In this document: positions 1 through 4,544 of the stretch, piece by piece | How positions within the stretch are numbered: the stretch's first letter is position 1 | How the letters are laid out: every line of letters begins with the position of its first letter | From: JADFNO01 sp965369945 | GTDB lineage: Bacteria; Planctomycetota; Phycisphaerae; Phycisphaerales; SM1A02 | DNA length: 7,519 nucleotides | NCBI GenBank assembly: GCA_965369945.1 | Contig: CBDUST010000234.1 | Location: 1 to 7,519 of the forward strand | Reading direction: 5' to 3' | Notes under the pieces: generated by a model | Told to the model about the DNA's origin: nothing | Seen by the model: the letters and a program-made list of their open reading frames with translations, nothing else | Database searches by the model: none | Translations under genes and position numbers: made by a program

Positions 1-417
1 ACCACTGGTACGTTCACGCTCAATACCGAAGATCCTTCGCAGATGCTCTTCGATGTCCAGATCAAAACGGAGAGTGTGGATACGAACGCGACCGGCCGAA
101 ATAACCATCTCAAGAGTCCGGATTTCTTCAACGCAAAGCAGTTTCCGACGATCTCCTTCAAGAGCAAATCCGTTCAGAGCAGCGGCGAGAACATGTACAC
201 GGTCTTGGGCGACCTGACACTCCATGGCGTTACGAAGCCGGTCACCGTTCAGATGGAATTCGTTGGTCAGGGCGATAAGGGTGCGCGATTCGGGTATCGG
301 GCTGGCTTCGACGTAACATTCAGAATCAAGCGCAGCGATTTCGGCATGGACTTCATGCAGGGAATGCTGGGTGATGAAGTGACGATCATGGTTGGTCTGG
401 AAGGTGCTCGCCAGTAA
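1..417 (+). CDS. YceI-family (polyisoprenoid-binding-like) protein, 5' end cut off by the window
   Basis: The frame is open from base 1, so the gene starts upstream and only the last 138 residues are seen; full-length members are usually near 190-210 residues including a signal peptide, so the export signal is missing here. Family hallmarks are visible in order: 'SVDTN', a basic/polar stretch leading into 'HLKSPDFF', 'FPTISFKS', then 'DLTLHGVTKPV' and the late 'SDFGMDF...LGDEV' segment. In YceI proteins these make up a lipocalin-like beta barrel that binds a long isoprenoid or amphiphilic chain, normally in the periplasm. The physiological role of most members is unclear. The ATG at 43 is internal to the conserved domain and is not the start. 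The next gene follows 57 bases downstream on the same strand, so co-transcription is possible. Family assignment is firm; the substrate is unknown. Confidence 0.93.
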   Translation, partial: TTGTFTLNTEDPSQMLFDVQIKTESVDTNATGRNNHLKSPDFFNAKQFPTISFKSKSVQSSGENMYTVLGDLTLHGVTKPVTVQMEFVGQGDKGARFGYRAGFDVTFRIKRSDFGMDFMQGMLGDEVTIMVGLEGARQ

Positions 418-448
418 TCTGCGACGAGCTGGGGCGAAGAGGATCGAA

Positions 449-487
449 ATGACGGTCAACTTCTGGCCAGGCAGGTGCGCATGCTGA
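449..487 (+). other. Possible 12-codon leader ORF or frameshift remnant ahead of the membrane protein
   Basis: ATG at 449 is preceded by GAGG at 439-442 with a 6-base spacer, the best ribosome-binding site near this gene. The frame encodes MTVNFWPGRCAC and stops with TGA at 485-487, overlapping the in-frame ATG (481) of the membrane protein as ATGCTGA. This geometry permits termination-reinitiation. Equally, a single-base sequencing or real frameshift could have split the true N-terminus from the membrane gene. I cannot separate the two from sequence alone. Confidence 0.35.
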
Positions 488-1326
488 CCACGATCGTGCT
501 CGGCGTTGTCGTGCCGATGCTTGTATGTGGCGCTGTCTTGATCGTCGCGTGGCGGTTGAGGGATCGTGGGCGCTTGATCCGCGCGACCGCGCTGGGGTTG
601 GGGTACTTGTCATGTCAGATGATCGTCGATGGATGGCCGGCCTTTCCACCTCATGAAACTTGGCAAGGGCTATTTGCGCTGGTCGTCGGTGCGATGATGA
701 TTGGCGGCATTGATGCAGTTGGCCGCCGGCCTTTGATTCTGCGCGTGATCGGCGCGGCGGTGCTTGCGGGCGCGATCGGCTGGTTGCTCGTCCTTCCCAA
801 TCAGGAGCATTTGTGGATTCACCGAACAACAGTGGCTGCATCGCTTTTGTTGTGGTTGCTTTTGATGCAGCCGATCGTGAGTCGTAGCCGTGGTGCTTTG
901 GTATCGCTGCCGCTTTGTGTCGCGTTCGTTGGCGTGAGTCTCGTTCTTGTTTTGTCCGGCAACGCCAAGTTGGCACAGTTGGCGGGAGGTGCAGCGGCGT
1001 GCCTTGGCGGCGCAACTTTGATCGCATGGTGGCGGGTCGAGGCTGGACTTGGTGGCGAGTCGATTGCCGTTGCCGGCGTTCTCACGATCGGTTTGGCGTA
1101 CAGCGGGCATTCACTCTCGTTCAGCAGTGTTCCCCCCTGGGCCTATCTGGTCGCCGTCGCAGCGCCGTTGGCGGTGTGGGTTGGAGCGCTTCGGCAATCA
1201 CGAAAATCGGGTGGATGGAAAACCGTTGCGCTTACGACGTTGATCACCCTCTTGATCAGCGGCATCGCCGTGGCTGGTGCATTCATCGCATGGCGAGCAG
1301 ATTCGGTTAACGATCCGTATTTCTAG
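475..1326 (+). CDS. Polytopic membrane protein of unknown function
   Basis: I do not recognise this 283-residue protein. It is very hydrophobic, with about eight to ten apparent membrane segments (roughly residues 5-27, 63-81, 88-106, 117-133, 143-161, 165-187, 196-212, 221-238 and 251-272) separated by short loops with basic residues (RLRDRGR, GRRP, SRSRG, RQSRKSGG). No enzymatic motif stands out. The start is uncertain: GTG at 475 and ATG at 481 are both in frame, and neither has a convincing Shine-Dalgarno. A better GAGG-spaced ATG at 449 lies in another frame and ends at 487, overlapping the ATG at 481. That suggests translational coupling to a tiny leader or a frameshift near 470-485. 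The last residues (PYF) and the TAG stop lie inside the left end of an inverted-repeat element, so the native C-terminus may have been altered. A long opposite-strand frame here (386-1027) is a shadow. Confidence 0.75.
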   Translation: MRMLTTIVLGVVVPMLVCGAVLIVAWRLRDRGRLIRATALGLGYLSCQMIVDGWPAFPPHETWQGLFALVVGAMMIGGIDAVGRRPLILRVIGAAVLAGAIGWLLVLPNQEHLWIHRTTVAASLLLWLLLMQPIVSRSRGALVSLPLCVAFVGVSLVLVLSGNAKLAQLAGGAAACLGGATLIAWWRVEAGLGGESIAVAGVLTIGLAYSGHSLSFSSVPPWAYLVAVAAPLAVWVGALRQSRKSGGWKTVALTTLITLLISGIAVAGAFIAWRADSVNDPYF

Positions 1327-1356
1327 AGCAGTTTCACTGAAGATGCAATGGCTGCC

Positions 1357-1376
1357 TACGCTATTCGCCTAGCGTA
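1357..1376. repeat. Small hairpin in the intergenic element
   Basis: TACGCTA (1357-1363) and TAGCGTA (1370-1376) are exact reverse complements around the six-base loop TTCGCC. The same TTCGCCTAGCG string occurs at the frdC/frdD junction (2566-2576), where it also sits in a small hairpin, so it may be a motif repeated in this genome. Confidence 0.5.
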
Positions 1377-1415
1377 AGATAAATTTGCCGGTCCCAACCA
1401 GTCGATCGGCGCGAC

Positions 1416-1493
1416 TCCGGTGGCACGGGCATCCTGCCCGTGCAGATGCCACGCCATGACAAGTCGCACGGGCAGGATGCCCATGCCACCGGA
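1416..1493. terminator. Long nested palindrome, probable bidirectional terminator or cruciform
   Basis: Bases 1416-1443 pair with 1466-1493 over 28 positions with a single mismatch, leaving a 22-base loop. Each arm is itself a hairpin: GCACGGGCA / TGCCCGTGC at 1423-1443 with a three-base loop, and the nearly identical reverse arm at 1466-1486 with one change. The whole lies between two convergent genes, where it could stop transcription from both sides. There is no clear U-tract, so a classical intrinsic terminator is not demonstrated. I recall similar 'GGGCATCCTGCCC' palindromes as dispersed intergenic repeats in planctomycete genomes; that recollection is not checked here. Confidence 0.5.
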
Positions 1494-1600
1494 TCTTCAC
1501 ACGGGTGAGCGTCCGATTGACTCGGGATGCCGCCGGCTTGAGGCAGCTACTTCGACCCGTTTCTGCCATGCTCTGACGCTACAAGAGCATTGAAACTGCT

Positions 1601-2116
1601 CTAGCGATACGGCACCTCATCCTCAAATCCCGCTTGAATACTTTGGTCCTGCGGTTTGGGGCGAATCTGATCGTTACGCTTGAGGATTCGCGCACAGGTG
1701 TTCCAGCGCAGGATCGCGTCGTCGTTGCCGGCTGGGCTGAGGGACTGCGCCTTCTCATATGAATCGAGCGCCTGCCGGAACCACTCGTAGGCAGCGTACC
1801 CCGGAGCGCCGCGCTCTAGTTGAGCTTTGGCCCAGCGCTCACAGGTTACCCCTGCGTAGTAAACCCGTTGGTACTCGTCGGTGAGTCGAGGCAGCAGTTC
1901 CTGCGCATGATTGACGGCAACGCGAAGCTTCCGACTGAATTGATCGGTCAACGACAGCAGAAGCAGCACGAGCGCTTGTTGGTTTTCCGAATCGACTCGA
2001 AGAACATCACGGCAGATACTCTCGGCGGCGCGTGGCTGGTTCAGAAGTCGATACTGCTCCGCTTTGGCGATCGCAGCCGGTATCGCTTCCTTTGAGATGG
2101 GCTTGAGCTCGGGCAC
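1601..2116 (-). CDS. TPR-like helical repeat protein at the end of the frd operon
   Basis: A 171-residue soluble protein, rich in Ala, Leu and Arg and largely helical. Residues about 14-55 (AIAKAEQYRLLNQPRAAESI, followed by an 'ICRDVLRVDSENQQALVLLLLSL'-like segment) have the spacing of a tetratricopeptide repeat. A second helical pair (about 108-140, 'AYEWFRQALDSYEKAQSLSP') looks like another TPR. Such repeats mediate protein-protein contact; no catalytic motif is seen and the partner is unknown. The start is a GTG at 2116, the only usual start codon downstream of the frdD stop in this frame. A GGAGG lies 18 bases upstream, too far for it, and directly before an out-of-frame ATG (2133), so the N-terminus is uncertain. 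It lies 48 bases after frdD on the same strand and may share its transcript. Its last residues (PYR) and TAG stop fall in the right end of the inverted-repeat element. Confidence 0.75.
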   Translation of the reverse strand: MPELKPISKEAIPAAIAKAEQYRLLNQPRAAESICRDVLRVDSENQQALVLLLLSLTDQFSRKLRVAVNHAQELLPRLTDEYQRVYYAGVTCERWAKAQLERGAPGYAAYEWFRQALDSYEKAQSLSPAGNDDAILRWNTCARILKRNDQIRPKPQDQSIQAGFEDEVPYR

Positions 2117-2164
2117 GATTCTGCTTTCAGCATACCTCCGCTGACGAATGCGTGGTAGAAGCGG

Positions 2165-2524
2165 CTAGAGTCGGACCAAAATAAGCCCGGCAGCCACCGT
2201 CCCGGCCAACGCAGCGCTGTAGCAGCAAATCATCAGCACGACCCCCGCCCAGCGCATCCCAAAGTCCATCAGGACGTGGCGGATTCGGTGCGCACAGTGG
2301 AATGACGACAAGAAAATGACGCCAAACAGGGCGATGCGGACCGGCCAGAGCGTGACGAGCCCTTGCATTCGATCGTGTTGCGAATCAACGTCCTCGCCCA
2401 TCATGAAAGGCACCGCGAAGCCGGTCACGAAGATCAGCACCGGCACGAACAGCGCCGCCATCACGCCGCCCGCTGAGAACAGCGACCACCAGAATGCTTC
2501 GTTGGTTTTCGTCAGATGGCTCAC
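2165..2524 (-). CDS. frdD: Fumarate reductase membrane anchor subunit D (FrdD-like)
   Basis: A 119-residue integral membrane protein with three predicted helices (about 12-38, 58-82 and 92-117). Similarity to E. coli FrdD is recognisable by eye: the N-terminal 'FWWSLFSAGGVMAALFVPV' matches FrdD 'FWGLFGAGGMWSAIIAPV', and the second helix ends in 'HCAHRIRHVLMDF' against 'CGLHRMHHAMHDL'. The size matches E. coli FrdD (119 residues). With FrdC it anchors FrdAB to the cytoplasmic membrane and forms the quinone site. It follows frdC after 46 bases, a gap holding a small hairpin. Family members work either as menaquinol:fumarate reductase or as succinate dehydrogenase, and sequence alone does not fix the direction. 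Confidence 0.88.
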   Translation of the reverse strand: MSHLTKTNEAFWWSLFSAGGVMAALFVPVLIFVTGFAVPFMMGEDVDSQHDRMQGLVTLWPVRIALFGVIFLSSFHCAHRIRHVLMDFGMRWAGVVLMICCYSAALAGTVAAGLILVRL

Positions 2525-2556
2525 GGCCGAAACAATCCTCGCTCAATGCTGGGCAT

Positions 2557-2579
2557 CCTTAGCGCTTCGCCTAGCGCAA
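2557..2579. repeat. Small hairpin / shared motif at the frdC-frdD junction
   Basis: GCGCT and AGCGC arms (2562-2566 and 2573-2577) flank a six-base loop and include the frdC TAG stop. The stretch 2557-2579 matches 1355-1377 of the intergenic repeat at 18 of 23 positions, including an identical TTCGCCTAGCG. It could affect the ratio of FrdC to FrdD or be a degraded repeat copy; the stem is short, so either role is tentative. Confidence 0.3.
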
Positions 2580-2960
2580 CGTTGCCCAAAGAATGAATCC
2601 CGATACGACGAACCAGGGGGCGAAGCCCGTGGCGATTGATATCACGATGTTTGGAACCTTGTCGTCGCCGATGCGCATCGGCATGACCATAGGTGTGAGA
2701 TTGAACCACGTGATGGAATGCCAGGCTGCGGCGATCAGAGCGATCGTGTGTAGCCCAATCGACACGGGATGCTTGGCGAGGCTCAACAACGACTGGAAAG
2801 TTTCGGCATCACTCTTGCCGAGTTGATACAGCCACCACAACAGGAAGACGAGATAGCCGGCAACACACACGCTCGTTAGTTCGCGCAGCATGAACCAGCG
2901 GTACGCTCGCGTTCTGAGGAACCAATCTTTGGGGTATGGTCGTACAAGCGGCTTCCTCAT
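2571..2960 (-). CDS. frdC: Fumarate reductase membrane anchor subunit C (FrdC-like)
   Basis: A 129-residue membrane subunit with three helices (about 28-46, 66-84, 103-127) and a basic N-terminus. The start 'RKPLVRPYPKDWF...YRWFMLREL' parallels E. coli FrdC 'KRKPYVRPMTSTWW...YRFYMLREG', and 'AAAWHSITWF' parallels 'AAALLHTKTWF'. His81 corresponds to the His82 of E. coli FrdC implicated near the quinone site, while an extra His71 replaces an Asn of the E. coli protein. E. coli-type anchors bind no heme, and I expect the same here, though the added His deserves a look. The ATG overlaps the frdB stop as ATGA (2957-2960), so translation is probably coupled to frdB. Identity is well supported by sequence, size and position. 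Confidence 0.9.
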   Translation of the reverse strand: MRKPLVRPYPKDWFLRTRAYRWFMLRELTSVCVAGYLVFLLWWLYQLGKSDAETFQSLLSLAKHPVSIGLHTIALIAAAWHSITWFNLTPMVMPMRIGDDKVPNIVISIATGFAPWFVVSGFILWATLR

Positions 2961-3700
2961 CGCTTCCCCCAGGGCAAGAGGACGCGCTTATACCACGCAT
3001 TGGTGGCGGCGACCTTGGCTTGCTGAATCGCCCCGGCCGGGTCTACGTTCTTGGGGCATACCTCAGTGCACTCGCCGACGAAGGCGCAGCCCCAAACGCC
3101 CTCTTCGGAGCCAATGATGTCTTGCCGCTCATCGGTTCCCTTATCGCGGGAGTCGAGGTTGTACCGATGCGCCAGGGCAAGCGCCGCCGGGCCGAGGAAG
3201 TCCGGGTCGCCGTCGAGTTCCGGGCACGCTGAATAACACAACATGCAATTGATGCACATGGAAAACTGCTTGAACGCGGTCAACTGGAACGGCGTCTGAA
3301 GGTATTCCTCATCCGTTTGATCGATGTCGTCGCGAATGATCCACGGCTTGACCGTCTTGAGTTTCTCCATGAAACCGTCCATGTCGATCACAAGATCGCG
3401 CTCGACTGGGAAGTTCGCCAACGGCTCGACGCGAATTGCCCTCGGAAAGTAGTCTTTGAGGAAGGCCGCGCAAGTCAACTTTGGGTCGCCGTTGAGCATC
3501 ATCCCACAGCTTCCGCAGACGCCCATTCGGCAGCTCCATCGATACGACAGTGTGCCGTCCACGTTGTCCTTGACCCAGTTCAGTGCATCCAGAACGACCC
3601 AATGCTCGTGATAGGGCACGTCATAACTCTGAAAGGTCGATCGCTCGTCCTCATCAGGCCGGTATCGGAAGACTTCGAGAGTGATGGTCTGTTGCGGCAT
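2957..3700 (-). CDS. frdB: Fumarate reductase / succinate dehydrogenase iron-sulfur subunit
   Basis: A 247-residue soluble electron-transfer subunit. It carries electrons between the FAD of FrdA and quinone at FrdCD through three clusters whose ligands are all visible: [2Fe-2S] C57, C62, C65, C77 (SCRMGVCGSCG...LTC); [4Fe-4S] C149, C152, C155 with C215; [3Fe-4S] C159, C205, C211. The C-terminal half ('DFLGPAALALAHRYNLDSRDKG...GVWGCAFVGECTEVCPKNVDPAGAIQQ') resembles E. coli FrdB more than SdhB, agreeing with the FrdC/FrdD-like anchors. ATG at 3700 begins the expected N-terminal ferredoxin fold, but no strong Shine-Dalgarno precedes it. In an intact operon it would be coupled to frdA; here it follows a relic of the frdA tail by 36 bases, with the hepT gene upstream. 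Its expression may therefore now depend on read-through across the inserted cassette. Confidence 0.96.
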   Translation of the reverse strand: MPQQTITLEVFRYRPDEDERSTFQSYDVPYHEHWVVLDALNWVKDNVDGTLSYRWSCRMGVCGSCGMMLNGDPKLTCAAFLKDYFPRAIRVEPLANFPVERDLVIDMDGFMEKLKTVKPWIIRDDIDQTDEEYLQTPFQLTAFKQFSMCINCMLCYSACPELDGDPDFLGPAALALAHRYNLDSRDKGTDERQDIIGSEEGVWGCAFVGECTEVCPKNVDPAGAIQQAKVAATNAWYKRVLLPWGKR

Positions 3701-3736
3701 GGATTAGAAATGTCTGAATTCGTCGATCGAAGTTAG

Positions 3737-3844
3737 TTACGCACCGCTCTCCACAGTTTTCTCACCGTACACACGTTCCGCAGGCGGCCACATTAAAATG
3801 GCAACATTGAGGTCGTCGTTGCGTTGTCCAAACTGAGTGTTCAT
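3737..3844 (-). pseudogene. Second, diverged copy of the frdA 3' end (35-codon frame)
   Basis: The frame ends in 'LNVAILMWPPAERVYGEKTV' + ESGA. The true FrdA C-terminus is 'LDVVITKWPPAERVYGEKPV' + ETAAE, so about 24 residues are homologous with 11 identical in a row. Over the best 42 bases (3749-3790 against 4560-4601) I count 36 identities, and five of the six differences are synonymous, which indicates divergence under protein-level selection before one copy became a relic. Upstream of the homology the frame continues through about a dozen unrelated codons to an ATG at 3844, overlapping the hepT TGA as ATGA, so a 35-residue peptide could be translated by coupling. It lies 36 bases before frdB, where the native frdA end would be expected. 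I read it as the displaced native frdA tail; a new function for the peptide is possible but unsupported. Confidence 0.8.
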
Positions 3845-4194
3845 GGATCGATCGTCGCTTCGGTAAGCAAGGCTTGGATCCTATCCAGGAGTGAGGGGAG
3901 ATTGTTTTGCACGGCTTCCCATACGACCTGGTCATCAATGATGTCGTAGCCATGAATCAGTACGTTGCGAAAGGCAATGATCTTCCGATAGTCGCCGAGC
4001 CTTGACGCGGTGTCAGGATCAGATTTGGCAAGACGGTTCAACGCTTCACCAATGATCTCGAATCGTCGTTCGACAGCTGATCGAAGCATCGCGTCGCCGG
4101 AATAATCATCCAAGGTTCGATCGGCAGTGAATTGTTGAATCATTCCTGCCGACTGGCGGACGTCTTCGAGCAGTTTGAGCGACTCAAGCCGCAT
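3841..4194 (-). CDS. hepT: HEPN-domain RNase toxin, HepT family (DUF86)
   Basis: A 117-residue all-helical protein with the HEPN active-site signature RNVLIHGYD: Arg76, His81 and Tyr83 give the RX4HXY motif. The preceding 'RFEIIGEALNRL' helix is also typical of DUF86/HepT. Characterised HepT proteins are RNases (mRNA or tRNA 3' end cleavage reported) that dimerise through this region. The cognate MntA antitoxin silences them by adding AMP units to the motif tyrosine, which is present here. The start at 4194 overlaps the MNT gene stop by 11 bases, the usual tight coupling of the pair. The downstream stop overlaps the ATG of the frdA-tail relic. All catalytic residues are intact and the reading frame is full length, so activity is plausible. 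The local base composition looks more AT-rich than the frd genes (28 of 60 G+C at 3901-3960). Confidence 0.93.
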   Translation of the reverse strand: MRLESLKLLEDVRQSAGMIQQFTADRTLDDYSGDAMLRSAVERRFEIIGEALNRLAKSDPDTASRLGDYRKIIAFRNVLIHGYDIIDDQVVWEAVQNNLPSLLDRIQALLTEATIDP

Positions 4195-4537
4195 AAAGGA
4201 CCGTTCGGGTTTGGTTCACTGACTTGAGAAAATACGGGTTCTTGATGGCGCGCGTCATAACCAGGTCGACCTCCCGTTCAAACAGGCGCTGCAGCGCTTC
4301 GAGTAGGCCAAAGTAAGCATCAAAGTGTTCGCCCGGCTCGAGCGGCAGGAATTCGACGAGGAAATCAAGGTCGCTGGTTTGCGGATCGAAACTCCCATCC
4401 GCCGCCGAACCGAACAGCTCGAAACGACGAACCTTGAACTGCTCGCACAGCTGCTTCAGTTCCTCTTGCTTATCCTCAATCAGACGGTTCATGCGATCAA
4501 CTTCTCGGTACAAAGATATATGAGCGCGAGAACTCAT
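4184..4537 (-). CDS. mntA: MNT-domain nucleotidyltransferase antitoxin, MntA family
   Basis: A 117-residue minimal nucleotidyltransferase. The pol-beta-type motif is complete: 'FELFGSAADGSF...SDLDFLVEF' gives Gly43-Ser44 with acidic residues Asp56 and Asp58, and 'REVDLV' supplies the third, Asp91. In MntA-HepT systems this enzyme transfers AMP to the toxin's RX4HXY tyrosine; the intact triad predicts an active enzyme rather than a degenerate partner. Two starts are possible: ATG at 4537, seven bases after the frdA stop, or ATG at 4492 (Met16), which begins 'MNRLIEDKQEELKQLC' as in many relatives and has AGAAG upstream. I favour 4492 by family similarity, in which case the gap to frdA is about 50 bases. 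The gene overlaps hepT by 11 bases and sits where frdB should follow frdA. Confidence 0.92.
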   Translation of the reverse strand: MSSRAHISLYREVDRMNRLIEDKQEELKQLCEQFKVRRFELFGSAADGSFDPQTSDLDFLVEFLPLEPGEHFDAYFGLLEALQRLFEREVDLVMTRAIKNPYFLKSVNQTRTVLYAA

Positions 4538-4544
4538 ACTACGA

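Larger units (their letters stand above)
1315..1612. repeat. Intergenic repeat element with inverted ends (MITE-like), carrying both neighbours' stop codons
   Basis: The 14-mer CTAGAGCAGTTTCA at 1323-1336 recurs as a perfect reverse complement at 1591-1604. The match extends outwards through CCGTAT to 1315-1336 against 1591-1612, 20 of 22 positions. Both copies contain TAG at the same place, and it is the stop codon of the plus-strand membrane gene (1324-1326) and of the minus-strand TPR gene (1601-1603). Between the ends lie a small hairpin (1357-1376) and a large palindromic structure (1416-1493). No transposase or convincing protein is inside; a 66-codon opposite-strand frame (1369-1569) is low-complexity in character and largely dictated by the repeat. 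The structure fits a non-autonomous mobile or repetitive element between convergent genes. I cannot see target-site duplications, so mobility is inferred. Confidence 0.6.

Noticed and set aside
386..1027. 213-codon minus-strand open frame opposite the membrane protein
   Set aside because: Very rich in Arg, Ser and Gln with no domain; it is the antisense image of hydrophobic codons and crosses the end of the YceI gene.
1369..1569. 66-codon minus-strand frame in the intergenic element
   Set aside because: Most of it is dictated by the nested palindrome; no conserved protein features and no ribosome-binding site, so I treat it as non-coding repeat.
1315..1612. CRISPR array or insertion sequence
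   Set aside because: There is no series of regularly spaced direct repeats and no transposase gene; only inverted repeats are present.
3762..3953. 63-codon minus-strand frame across hepT and the frdA relic
   Set aside because: It is out of frame with both the intact hepT gene and the homologous FrdA-tail frame; composition is that of a shadow.
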